Positions 39,998 through 50,587 of a stretch of DNA of 64,000 nt are shown here, piece by piece; position 1 is the stretch's first letter; every line of letters begins with the position of its first letter. The stretch is taken from NCBI RefSeq assembly GCF_046630445.1, contig NC_092333.1:708802501-708866500 (forward strand). Reading direction: 5' to 3'. The notes under the pieces were generated by a model. That model was given only the letters and a program-made list of their open reading frames with translations. It did not search any database and was not told where the DNA came from. The position numbers and the translations under genes were made by a program. This DNA comes from Rutidosis leptorrhynchoides. Its lineage: Eukaryota > Streptophyta > Magnoliopsida > Asterales > Asteraceae.

Positions 39998-40553
39998 AAA
40001 AAAATGTCACAAATAATATTTTGAACAAGAATTTTTTCATTACAGTCTTTATGAAAATATATTTATGTATATTTTCTTCAGATATAAAACAGATTTAATG
40101 AGTTAATATCATATTAAGCTCATTTGATTTTCGGCTTGGATTAGTAAAGAATAATCTCTAAAACATTAGAGATTACATAATCTTCGCGGAGTATTTCGCT
40201 AATGTAATCAATACTTTAATATTTATTCTTATAGATATTTCCTTAGTGAATTATGCTGATGCTCATAGAACTCTTGCTAACTTCACAAGATACGAATGTT
40301 GTTTTCCAGTAAGTTTCGAGTACATTGAAGATGAAAGTGTAAAATTAAACATGTTATTGAATGATACACTTGGTTTATTATGAAACCGAATTCATTTAAT
40401 TGAATCAAAGATTGTAGTTACGATGGTTAGGTTGTTAACGAAGGATGTACATCATAGCATATTAGTAATATGAATTTAACTGAGTAGTATCTACCCTTTT
40501 TCAATTCATATTCAATAGCTTAGTACGAAAGATTTTTATAGTTTCAGCATTCA

Positions 40554-40594
<41 letters not shown>

Positions 40595-41208
40595 CTTCAG
40601 AAGATTGAGTTAATACTTCATAACTCTTTGATACAAAATACTCGTTGTTGATCAATGATGACGTCCACGGCGATTCTTGAACTGACGGAACTTGTGATGT
40701 TATAGGTGCTGCTAGTGCTGATGATGCTGACAGTACTGACGGTGATGGTGGTGCTGACGATATTGTTGATGCTGATGATACTGCCGGTAACTGCTGGTGA
40801 TGCTTGTATAGCAAGTCTAGCTTATAAATCGCTCACCATTCTTGTCAGGGTTTTGATTCTTCTCCCTATCATCTCTATCTATTCTACTCATCTTATTTAT
40901 GGATAAGGTTGAAATAGATAATCCCTAAGACTTTAGAGATTACATTATCACCGCAGGATGTTTCTCCGATGAAGTTATGAATCAATACCTCATCGTTTGT
41001 TGTTGTTGGTATTCCTTGGTATCTATGGTGCGTGTGATGTTGATATCCGAGGTACAGATTGTGATGTTGAGGCGTGTGATGCGGATGTGATTGTTGGTGG
41101 TGGTACTGATCCTGTTGATGTTGATGGTGGTGGTGCTGTTGATGCCGGTGATGCTGCTGAAGCTTGTGGTATTGAAGCTTGTGATGTGGATGTTACTGGC
41201 GGTATTGG

Positions 41209-41655
41209 TTATGCTGCTGGTGCTGCTGATGGTGTTTGTAATCCTTGCACCATGTGTTCCAAAGCCACTACTCGGGCGCGAAGTTCGTTAATTTCTGCTA
41301 GTACACCGGGATGATTGGTGGTTGGAACGAGCGGATGAATAAGATTCGCAATATGGGATAGTATATAATCATGACGAGATACTCTAGCAATGAGTGAGAA
41401 AATGGTGTCTCGAACAGGTTCGCCGGTAAGTGCTTCAGGTTCATCGCCAAGAGGGCAATGTGGTGGATGGAAGGGATCACCTTCTTCTTGTCTCCAATGG
41501 TTAAGTTGACTACGGACCCATCTCCAATTCATCCAAAATAGATGATGGGAAATTGGTTGATCCATTCCGGTGACCCTACTTTCGGAGCTCAGGTAGATAT
41601 CCATATCGGAATAGCTGTCGGAATCTGAGGAATTCGAACTGGTTGAGAGATCCAT
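41209..41655 (-). CDS. LARD-3 pre-gag coiled-coil protein (148 aa)
   Basis: Uninterrupted minus-strand frame, the best preserved of three copies. A Ser/Asp-rich N-terminus (about residues 1-25) is followed by a Trp-rich stretch FWMNWRWVRSQLNHW (about 40-54), then GDPFHP, EPEALTGEPVRDTIFSLIAR (about 71-90), HDYILSHIANLIHPL and a short coiled coil EINELRARVVALEHMVQGL (about 122-140). The stop appears early: the frame continues beyond it in a Ser/Thr/Pro-rich tail like that of LARD-2. It lies about 400 bases downstream of the primer site. I do not recognise the family. Confidence 0.6.
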   Translation of the reverse strand: MDLSTSSNSSDSDSYSDMDIYLSSESRVTGMDQPISHHLFWMNWRWVRSQLNHWRQEEGDPFHPPHCPLGDEPEALTGEPVRDTIFSLIARVSRHDYILSHIANLIHPLVPTTNHPGVLAEINELRARVVALEHMVQGLQTPSAAPAA

Positions 41656-42050
41656 CTCGTAGGATCAGGGAAAGAATTTTTGGTATGAAATAGATTGTAG
41701 AATTTAGATTTGGTATTCTTCAATTACATAATTTGCATATGTATATATAATACCAAATTTCCGTAAATTACGAAGAATCTTTGAAAAGATGTCAGTAAAA
41801 GTTCACAGTAATAGATGTGCTAAGATAAGAATTTGTCTATACACTATTATGCAATAAATGCAGGAAAACGCGTCTAGACTTAAGATGATAAGCAGGTAAT
41901 TTCCTAAGAATGATAAGTAGATGATTTTCGACTAGAATTGATAAGCAAACTTTTTGACATGCAGACACGGTCGAAGTCCAGACTCACTAATGAATCTTAA
42001 CAACTATCAGTTAGACACACTAATGCAAGACCTGGTTCGCTAAGACCACC

Positions 42051-42062
42051 GCTCTGATACCA
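42051..42062 (-). promoter_or_regulatory. LARD-3 primer-binding site
   Basis: The minus strand reads TGGTATCAGAGC, two bases after the 5' LTR, complementary to initiator Met tRNA. Confidence 0.9.
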
Positions 42063-42064
42063 AC

Positions 42065-45000
42065 TGAAAGGACCCGTAATATACATTATAAACGATTCAC
42101 AATAGTTGATTACATCGCGAGGTATTTGACCTCTATATGATACGTTTTACAAACATTGCATTCGTTTTTAAAAGACAAACTTTCTTTGCATCAAAAATTG
42201 ACGGCATGCATACCATTTCATATTACATCCAACTATAATTGACTTAATATTAATCTTGATGAACTCAACGACTCGAATGCAACGTCTTTTAAAGTATGTC
42301 ATGAATGACTCCAAGTATTATCCTTAAAATGAGCTAATGCACATCGGAAGATTTCTTTAATACATGAGAATAAAAATGCTTTAAAGTGTCAACCAAAAGG
42401 TTGGTGAGTTTATTAGTTTATCATAATCAATCATTTTCGTAATAGTAATAGACCACAAGATTTCATATACATAAACGTTTTAATAAAAATATTCTAAGTG
42501 GTTGAGCACTTGGTAACCATACTTAACATTTAATCAACATCGCATATTCCCTTTATTATGAAATCTCACTACACTGTACCAAGTGTAGTCACTGAAATGA
42601 AGTACTGTGCAATCGTTGAATACTGGTCGTCTAGTCCGGTTGGGGTTGTCAGGCCCGATAGATCTATCAACAGGATTCACGTTTACAATACCGTATGTAA
42701 ATGGTAGTTACCAAGCTATTATGGAAAAATATGCAAAGTGGTACAACTCAACATAGAATATGTTTTTAGTACTTGTTTCCATTTCGTAAAACAGTTATAA
42801 AACAGTGCATGTATTCTCAGCCCAAAAATATATATAAAAAGGGAGTAATGAAACTCACAATACTGTATTTCGTAGCAATTATGTATATGACGGCACTGAA
42901 CAAGTGCAGGGTTTGTCTCGGATTCACGAAACTATATTAAGTATATATATTTATATGTTGGTCAATATCTGTCTAACAATTTAGGTCAAGTCGTAGTGTA
43001 TCACAATCCTAATGCTCGAGACCGATATGCAAAAATCAACAAAAGTCAACTTGACCCAAAATGACTTCCAAAATCTATACATGTTTATTATATAACTTAT
43101 ATATAGTCGTTTTATATATTTAAATATATTTATCAGATCTTATTATACTAAATAATACAAGTCATTTATAAAAATTTATATTAAAATTCTTATATGATAA
43201 AAATATACTTTTATATATCTCAAGTAATAAAATTTATAAAATTCACTTAATATCATAAAAATATAGTGGTATGTATTATTAATGTAATTATATTACGTGT
43301 GGTAAAAATATCTTTGTACTCATATTTATTTGATAAAATAATATTGATAATAATAATGATAATGATAAAAATAATAAAATGATAGTTTCAATAAAAATAT
43401 TAATTTTTAGTAATAAAGATAATTTTAGTAATAACATCAACTGATAACAATTATAATAATCGTTTTAATATTAATATTAAAATTAATGATAATTCAATTG
43501 ACCATATCATTTAATCCGTTCATCGAACCCACACGATTTCTAAATGAAAAGTTATTAATTTTTCTTTAGCTTTTCAACGACATGCATATCATATACCTTA
43601 TCTCAGTAGCATATGAATTAAATTCGTGATTTATCATAAACTATTTAACGATGAAACTAAGCATACAAACATGCATAATCATATATACTCGAGCACTAGT
43701 CAGGGATACACTATTAATATATAAAAGATAAGATATGAATGCTCACGTATCAATATTGTGATTCAATATTGCAGAAAAGTACGTGGACGCAACGAAAATG
43801 ATAAACGTTAGGTTGACCTCACGAGCAATACCCTCGAACAATACCCATAACCTCCATAGCTATAACCCATAATTTCCTTAGCTCTATCCCGTTTGAAAAC
43901 TTATTTTGAAATCGTCTGAATATAACTCCGTTGTAGTATTTTATGTATACTAATAATATTTTGAAATAATACTAAGTAAATATATATATATGTAATTCGA
44001 TTGAGAGAGTTTAGAGAAATATATTTTCAAGTTTCTATGAAATAATGAAACCTATTGAATTCTATTTATAATAGATTTTTAAATTTTTAAAGTCAATTAT
44101 TAAAGTATGAATTATTAAAGTATGAATTATTAAAGAGAATTATTAAAGTATGAATTATTAAAGTAAATTATTAAAGTATGAATTATTAAAGTGAATTATT
44201 AAAGTAAATTATTAAAGTATGAATTATTAAAGTTAAAGTAAAGTAAAAGTAAAGGTAAAGTTAAAGTATAGTAAAAGTATAAAACTATGTACGTATAATA
44301 CGCGTATAAATATATTTAATATTAATTTAAATCGTTATATCATAAAACATTTTAGAAAAAGTAGAATTATACATATTCATAATAGGTTTCAAGTTTTTAA
44401 ATTACAGTCTGTTGGTGAAGCATGAGATAAAGTCCAAAGGTTAAATAAACGTATGAAATCATCTTAATGAAAAATGTCGAGTTACTTAACTTGTCGATAT
44501 CCAACATCTAAGTTATTTACACTCCACGTTCTTACTTTCATATTAAATAAAATGAAGGTTAACATAGTTATCTTATCAAGGTCACGAGGAAAATATTATA
44601 AAACATGCCTTGAAAATTAAACAGGAATTTCCACTAACCCTTGTCTAGTTCCCGTTAATTGACACATTTGTTCTTACTTATAAATCACTTTACCATCTTC
44701 CGAATATTGTCAAAAAGAATAGATTTCTTAAATCACAGTGGACCTCATAACATTGGCCCGTAATCATATCATAATGTATCTGATAATTCAATCATTTGAT
44801 ATTATCTCTTAATTCTGTCGATAAATATATCGAAACAAATACGTTCATGTAAAGTATCATATATCTAATAATTTGTTAATGTTTTCAGTTAATATTATAT
44901 ATTATATATACATATCTATATACACATAATTGTTCGTGAATCGTCGAACACGGTTAAAGGGTAATTGATTACATGAATGTAGTTCCAAACTTTTTGAGAT

Positions 45001-45083
45001 TCAACATTACAAATTCTGCTTATCGTGTCGGAAACATATAAAGGTTAAGTTTAAATTTGGTCGGAAATTTCCGGGTCGTCACA
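42065..45083 (-). repeat. LARD-3 5' LTR
   Basis: 3019 bp, matching the 3' LTR. The ATTATTAAAGT array (about 44083-44240) is shorter here. The U5 hairpin is at 42119-42133 and the palindrome at 42657-42668. Confidence 0.95.
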
Positions 45084-45088
45084 TATGT

Positions 45089-45890
45089 GTATGTATATAA
45101 TGTATTTATTTGTATGCTATGGTATGAACCAAAGAGCCGGTAGTGCCATAGTATGTGCGATTGTGCTATGATGTGAACTAAAGAGCCGGTAGCGTCATAG
45201 TACGTGTTGTAGTGTGAACCAAAGAGCCGGTAGCACTACGACACGAGTTGTTAGAGTGTGAACCAAAGAGCCGGTAGCACTTTAACGCGAGTATGACTCG
45301 GGTTGTGATGTGAACCAAAGAGCTGGTAGCATTATAACCGATGCGTATGGTGTGAACCAAAGAGCCGGTAGCACCATGACGCGAGAATGGTTAACCATGG
45401 TTGTGTGTTGCATTTGTAGCGTATTGTATTATGTCGATTTATATGCTATTGATTGTGCTAGTTGCGGTATTGGAGACTTTTAGCTTGTACTTGCGATGGT
45501 ATGCTAATTGTATTGCTAGCATGTATGCGGTATGTGAGTATGTGATTGCAAGCTCCGGCGTGGACAAGGGTAAGGGCGTTCGTTTGGATTAGAGATCCCG
45601 CCTTGTTTTGATAGGGGATGCTTTGGATGAAGTTTTGGAAGTTGATCTAGTTTTGGGTAGTTTAGCCCCAAACCATGATCGAGTGTCGTTTGGTTTAAAA
45701 CTATCATCTATGGATCGAACTTGTATTACAATTGGTTAATGGCCTTCGTGCCTTTTGTAAACATTAAAAACACTGTAAGATTAAATGGGATTATGTAATG
45801 GTTTACATCTTCCGATTTATTGAATGGCGCGTTATTGGTTTGTACTAAAAAAAAAATTTAATTCGGTTGAATACGGGTTGGGTTGTTTCA
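45089..45890 (+). repeat. TEK-1 5' LTR, 3' segment
   Basis: The last 802 bp of the LTR, ending GGGTTGTTTCA. It contains the six-hairpin array at 45117-45382. Short ORFs here are not supported. Confidence 0.8.
45117..45382 (+). repeat. Six-unit hairpin array with near-constant loop
   Basis: Six copies of the 19-mer TGAACCAAAGAGCCGGTAG (at 45125, 45174, 45215, 45259, 45311 and 45353; units 2 and 5 differ by one base each). Each is flanked by arms that pair with one another but differ between units: CTATGGTA/TGCCATAG, CTATGATG/CGTCATAG, TGTTGTAGTG/CACTACGACA, GTTAGAGTG/CACTTTAAC, GGTTGTGATG/CATTATAACC and GCGTATGGTG/CACCATGACGC. Stems are 8-10 bp with G-T pairs; the last has one bulge. This looks like conserved RNA or cruciform structure in the LTR. 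Confidence 0.85.
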
Positions 45891-45892
45891 AG

Positions 45893-45904
45893 TGGTATCA
45901 GAGC
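45893..45904 (+). promoter_or_regulatory. TEK-1 primer-binding site
   Basis: TGGTATCAGAGC two bases after the LTR, complementary to initiator Met tRNA. Confidence 0.9.
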
Positions 45905-46275
45905 ATGGTCTAAGGGATTTAGGCGACTTGAGATAGGTGCCTAGACTTAGACTTTATTGTGAATGCGCTTTATGCGGGACTTGTAGGAGACGGGTCGGAC
46001 CGGGAATTAGTTAGTGCCTAGGTTTAGGTGAACTAACTATGCGCTAGTTGTTTTGTGTTGTATTTGCAATCATTAAGCGAGATAGACGTTGTACTAGCAA
46101 GTTAATGCGACGTGCTCGCGTAACAATGATTAGCTACCATTGTTACGGGTTCAAATCGTGTCAAACAAGCGATGTACGACGATTGTTGAGCAAGATGGGG
46201 CGGTGTGAGATGTACTTATATGCTTTTATGTAAAGTCCTTTCGTTTCATTGTTTAACCTATTTTCGTTTTAAGGT

Positions 46276-46473
46276 ATGAAGACGAGAAACAGACCCGAGA
46301 ACAATGAAGGGGGTACGAGTGAGGATGTCGAGTTTACGGTCAAGGTTGAGGCCATTATGCAAAGGCGTCACGCGGCCTTTTTAGAGGACGTTAAGAAGAT
46401 GTTCTTAGATTCAATTGACGAACAAGTAGTCAATCTAGTCAAGGAACAAGTTAAGATTGTTCTTCGATTGACG
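46276..46473 (+). pseudogene. TEK-1 gag, N-terminal fragment
   Basis: ATG 46276. The product begins MKTRNRPENNEGG and continues through a charged helical region (VEAIMQRRHAAFLEDVKKMF), the look of a Ty3 chromovirus gag start. It lies about 370 bases after the primer site and is broken at about 46474, where the PACK-1 inverted repeat begins. Confidence 0.65.
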
Positions 46474-46599
46474 AATAAGTTTCTTGCGTGGTACCTTAGC
46501 ATAACCTCAGTTATATATTAAACAGTTACCCCTCACATGTGACAAGCATGTGAGGGTAATTTCGTCCCTCACATTAATCACCTTTCTTTTCCAAATTTT
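46474..46599 (+). repeat. PACK-1 left terminal inverted repeat
   Basis: 126 bp. It contains a nested perfect palindrome CCCTCACATG-TGACAAG-CATGTGAGGG at about 46531-46557 and a third CCCTCACAT copy downstream. Paired with 50588-50713. Confidence 0.85.
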
Positions 46600-46727
46600 A
46601 AATTTTATATATGTATAATACAGTCAGGAAATTGGACCTTACCGAGTTAAAAAAAAAAAAGTTTTTGGTTTGACTTTTAAAGTCAAAATAGACAGTACAT
46701 GTTACATGCATTGGGTTTGGCTGCAAC

Positions 46728-47055
46728 CAAGGGCGGTTTTTAATGGGGACAGGCGGGGGCAGCTGCTCTCAGTGAATTTGCAATTTTCAGTGTAAAATTT
46801 TTGGATTATTCGACTTTGCCCCAGTGGATTTTTTTTTGCCCCAAAACCTTTAAATTTTGCCCAAAAATCTCTAAATTTTACCCCAAAACCTTCAAATTTT
46901 GTCCTCAAATGTTAAAATTTTGCCCCAAAACCTCCATAATTTGCTTAAAAACCTCATTTTTTGCCCCAAAATCTCCATATTTTGCCCAAAAAATTGCCAC
47001 GGTTTTAAATTTTTTTTTTTGCCCCCGGTGACTTGGAATCCTGGTACCGCCACTG
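46728..47055 (-). mobile_element. hAT-type MITE, 328 bp
   Basis: Flanked by a perfect 8-bp duplication GCTGCAAC (46720-46727 and 47056-47063). The ends are CAAGGGCGG and, inverted, CAGTGGCGG. The interior is a TTTTGCCCCAAAA-rich repeat. The 8-bp duplication and CA(G)GGGCGG-type termini fit hAT. Translated FCPKTFKFCPK repeats are spurious. Confidence 0.9.
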
Positions 47056-47063
47056 GCTGCAAC

Positions 47064-48180
47064 TAGTAGTTAATGCTATGTATTAGTAAATGGGCATTTT
47101 CATGTATGTATTCAATGTGATTATTTAGAGTTAAGAAATAGGAATCAAACTTAGCTACTTAATAGTGTTACATTTATCTCAATAACTTCTTGTCAATTGT
47201 CATGCTACAAAGTTTTATAATATTCTATCATTGATATTTCCAACTTCTTTTTTTATAAATCCACCACTATTATAATTAACTTCCGAATATAGCCTTATCT
47301 CAAATATAATACGGAGTAAATTATTATGGTAAGCTTTTTAATCTTACAAAAGGGAAAATAAAGCAACTGCTTCTTCTCTCTCCTACAAATCTGTAACACT
47401 TCTTAGCTTCTGGCTTCTGTTTCAAACATCAAAAGTAAAAACAACCTCAAAATTTTGAATGATATTTGCTCTTGTATCCTAGCGATTTATAAGCCACCAC
47501 CTACACCAATAAAGCCATTGCCCTTTTCCGAACTTGAGAGTACTAATTTCTCTGGAAACCGTCGACAAACAGCCGCCACACGCGGTCACCTGAATATTCT
47601 CCGGCCACTATTTTTTTTTTGTTATTTTCCGGTTGTATAGCTAAGTGTGGTTTGCTTCAGCACCAGGTTCATTATCGATGGGTTTTTTTCTCCGAATCAG
47701 AAACACGACAACGAGCTTACTCATTTTAATTTTGGATCTTATATTTATGTTTTTAATTCCGTCGCATCAATTCACCACCATTTTTTCGGCCAATAAATTT
47801 CTTTTATTTGTGTTTTTAATTTCGTCGCACACATTCACCACCATTTTTTTTAGCGAAGAAATTTCTTTTTCAAAGTGGGTGATGATTCAAACTTTATATG
47901 TATTTTTATGTGGGTATACTTTAAGAAAAGAGATAGATCAGATGTGGATGTTATTTAATTATTTATTTTTAATCTTTTAAATGAAGTGAAAGTGATGAAG
48001 AGTGAAGAATTACATCAGAGATAGGGAAGAACTCAATTGAAAATAGTGTGATTAGAATAGAAGAGAGAAAAATTACATCACACACATGTGAAAGAGTGTT
48101 AATTAAAATAAATAATTTACCTACCCTATTATTCACAAGGGCATTTTCGGAAGTTCACCAAAATTATTGTGGATTTATCA
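47064..48180. other. Non-repetitive interior of PACK-1, possible captured gene leader
   Basis: About 1.1 kb. 47340-47650 is CT-rich and resembles a plant 5' untranslated or transit-peptide region, but no frame is convincing. A 111-codon frame at 47645-47980 is hydrophobic with no family resemblance. Confidence 0.3.
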
Positions 48181-48202
48181 AAATTGGAGTTGGAAGTTTG
48201 CC

Positions 48203-48246
<44 letters not shown>

Positions 48247-48255
48247 GAGTTGGAA
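48181..48255 (+). mobile_element. Minimal poly(A) retro-insertion
   Basis: The 15-mer AAATTGGAGTTGGAA occurs at 48181-48195 and 48241-48255. Between the copies are only GTTTGCCGTT and a run of about 36 A. This fits a severely 5'-truncated target-primed insertion with its target duplication. Confidence 0.65.
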
Positions 48256-48320
48256 ATATCAGCTCGCCTCTTTTCTAATATACAGAACACATACCATACC
48301 ATACATATATAATGGTGTTT

Positions 48321-49752
48321 TTTTTTTTTTGAAAAGCAAGCCAAATATATTGATTAATAACCAAAAGTGTTACAAAGTGATACATAGACGTTGTGACATA
48401 TCAGTCGGTCACAACTATACACACGAGACATTACAACGTAAAACAAAATTATAAATTGGAGTTTGCGAGTTGGCAAACAACCCACGAATCACGAAACAGA
48501 AACACGACTTTATGCTAAACTAAAGTAGACATTCGGAGTGCTTATCCACGTGAGCCAATCAAATTTCTTCCTAATAATTCTTTGAGAGATTCAATCGAAT
48601 GACTTAGTTTGAATTTCATTTAAAGTCATCGGAGCGGTCCGCGATTTTCCTTGAAAAACCTTGTTGTTGCGATTTTTCCAAAAAAAAATACACACTAACA
48701 CATCCTATTGCTTGCCAAACTTTTGCGCCAAGTGAAGACATGTGACCCGAAGCCTTACCCGATAGGATTTCGTCAATACTAAAGTTTGTGAAGTTGCCGA
48801 TCCCCCACCACCCAAAAACTCGATTCCAAACCTCAATGGCGTGAGTACAAAAAATTAAAGAGTGGTCCACCGATTCCACGTCATCGTCACACAAGGGGCA
48901 TCTAACGGAGTGCAAGTGGATACCCCTCTTGTCTAACTCTGTACGAACCGGAATCCTTTTTTTACGAACCCGCCAAGCGAAAATTTCCAGTTTTTTTGGA
49001 ACGAGATTATTTCTTAATGTTTCTTGTGAAGAGAAATGACTTCCTAAAATATGTTCGTCGATGAGTACCGAAAGCTTCTTGACTGTAAATCGCCCGTTTG
49101 ATGCAAGAGTCCACCTCCATACATCCGTGTTGTTGCTGTCGGATGTGTAACCCGCTAACAAATCAACAAGTGAGTCTAGTTCAGTTTTCGTACGCCCATT
49201 TGGTACCCTGACCCAATCGAAAGTTGCTGTGGCCGATCCCGAGCTGCTGTCTACACGCACCCGATCACTAACTCAAACATCTGGTTGCCTTTCAAGCTTG
49301 AATAGCCTAGGAAATTTTTGACATAAGTTGCTGTATCCCAGCCATAATTCTGTCCAAAATGCCGTAGAGGAACCATCCTGCACAGTTTTACACATCGAAG
49401 CCGAGAAAGAAATGTCCATGCTATCACTACACCTTCTTGCCATGACAATATTAGACCAAGTACCGGAATAAGGAGAACGAAATTCCCCACCCCCCGAAAC
49501 CAGACCCCCGTTCGAACCATAGATACTTCGAATGATTTTTACCCAAAGCACGTTGGTTTCGGTTTTAAACCTCCACCACCACTTTCCCAATAACGCCAAA
49601 TTTTTACTTTTCAAAGACCCAAAATTTAAACCCCCGTGCCCATATGGAGAAATAACACCCTCCCATTTAACCCAAGGAATTTTACAACCCGATTCATTCC
49701 CGCCCCAAAAAAATGTAGGTCTCACGGTCGAACATTTTTATGAACATAAGAC
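48321..49752 (-). mobile_element. LINE-2, 5'-truncated L1-type element
   Basis: 1.43 kb on the minus strand with its A-tail at 48331-48321. It is flanked by a perfect 25-bp duplication (48296-48320 and 49753-49777) that starts ATACCATACATATATAATGG. Only the ORF2 C-terminal third and the 3' untranslated region remain. Confidence 0.9.
48616..49725 (-). pseudogene. LINE-2 ORF2 C-terminus (zinc-binding RT tail)
   Basis: Minus strand. The first part contains MRPTFFWGG, WVKWEGV, GGLNFGSLKSKNLALLGKWW. After a frameshift near 49260 it continues through LVPKKLEIFAWRV, the zinc-binding region CPLCDDDVESVDHSLIFC and VWNRVFGWWGI. This is the region after reverse transcriptase in plant L1 ORF2 (zf-RVT type). 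No catalytic RT motif is included, so it is dead by truncation. Confidence 0.9.
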
Positions 49753-49900
49753 ATACCATACATATATAATGGTGTTTACTCGAACATTTTTATAAACAGA
49801 AGACATACCATACAAAAACACGTGATTATATTCTTTTTGGGTTGTTTGTAAATATTAAAAAAAAAAAACTGAATGTTGTGGACCTGTGAGTACTCTTTTG

Positions 49901-50311
49901 TAGTGTTGTAAAAAACCCGATTACTCGCCGATTAATCTCCGATTAATCATTTTTAGGAGCAATCCGTTCCGATTTTCAAAAATCCATTTAATTAAATTGT
50001 CAACGTCAATTGATGGATCAAAATCGAATTTGGTAATCAAAGTCAGTCAAAGTCAAAAATGGTTAACACTTTAACATGATTTTAAACTAGAATTTTATAG
50101 TTTTGAAGCAAAATGAACAATTTTAGACAATTATGTTAAAAATTATCTTTATATTTATAGTTTTTTTCTATACTTACACATATAATTTTTAAAATTTAAT
50201 ATTAATGTATACTAGACAATTCGATTAATCTCCGATTAATCCCGGAATTGCTGATTAATCCTTCCAAAGTCCCGACCGATTAATTCCTGAATAGCAAATT
50301 TTGCAACCTTG
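49901..50311 (+). mobile_element. hAT-type MITE, 411 bp
   Basis: Perfect 8-bp duplication CTCTTTTG (49893-49900 and 50312-50319). Termini are TAGTGTTGTAAAA and, inverted, CAAGGTTGCAAAA. Repeated CGATTAATC-type motifs lie inside. No coding capacity. It sits just upstream of the captured carbamoyltransferase exon. Confidence 0.9.
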
Positions 50312-50353
50312 CTCTTTTGGTCACAATTTTTGGAACAAAAAAAAACTTTTCAG

Positions 50354-50587
50354 ATGAAAGGTTACCTAATGGCCACTCTGTTTTATGAGCCTTCAACCAG
50401 GACCATGCTTTCATTTGAATCAACAATGAAACGCTTTCATTTGACCCATATTATTTTGCAGATACAATAAGGACGCTTGAAGGGTATTCGGAGTTTCGGA
50501 CATAATTGTAATGAGACATTTTGAAAGTGGGGTTGCTCGAAGAGCTACCATGACAGCTAACATTCCTGTCATTAGTGCTGGTGATGG
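50354..50587 (+). pseudogene. PYRB: Captured fragment of aspartate carbamoyltransferase
   Basis: After a splice-acceptor-like CTTTTCAG, the frame reads MKGYLMATLFYEPSTRT then SFESTMKRF, and further on DTIRTLEGYS, IIVMRHFESG and TANIPVISAGDG. These are hallmark carbamoyl-phosphate-binding and adjacent segments of plant ATCase (first committed step of pyrimidine synthesis, plastid). About 25 codons between the two parts are missing or replaced, and a frameshift lies near 50495, so it encodes no enzyme. The rest of the gene is absent. It ends at the right PACK-1 repeat, as expected for transposon capture. Confidence 0.85.

Larger units (their letters stand above)
34550..45083 (-). mobile_element. 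LARD-3, complete non-autonomous long-LTR element
   Basis: LTRs 34550-37597 and 42065-45083, target duplication TATGT (34545-34549 and 45084-45088), primer site 42062-42051 (minus) and 3' polypurine tract 37633-37598. The internal 4.5 kb contains no gag or pol. The two LTRs look almost identical by eye, so it is young and sits in the older TEK-1 LTR. It is the best reference copy for the family. Confidence 0.95.
27019..46473 (+). mobile_element. TEK-1, Ty3-type element, 5' LTR and start of gag (nested insertions)
   Basis: The 5' LTR consists of three segments, 27019-27694, 33773-34549 and 45089-45890 (about 2.25 kb once insertions are removed). It starts CGTAACACCCCG (first base probably mutated from T) and ends GGGTTGTTTCA. 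It is followed by a Met-tRNA primer site and a gag start. ASP-2 and LARD-3 interrupt the LTR. The element is cut or ends at PACK-1, and its pol is not in the window. Confidence 0.8.

Noticed and set aside
40997-41314. Gly/Asp/Ala-rich ORF on the plus strand
   Set aside because: Antisense shadow of the Ser/Thr/Pro-rich tail of the LARD-3 pre-gag frame.
45117-45382. CRISPR-like array of spaced repeats
   Set aside because: The context is a plant LTR. The flanks pair with each other, and spacer lengths and character do not fit CRISPR.
46801-47031. FCPKTFKFCPK repeat protein
   Set aside because: Translation of the TTTTGCCCCAAAA repeat inside a hAT MITE.
47645-47980. 111-codon hydrophobic ORF
   Set aside because: Biased T-rich composition and no recognisable family; kept only as part of the PACK-1 interior.
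50354-50587. Functional carbamoyltransferase exon
   Set aside because: Missing codons, a frameshift and no rest of the gene.
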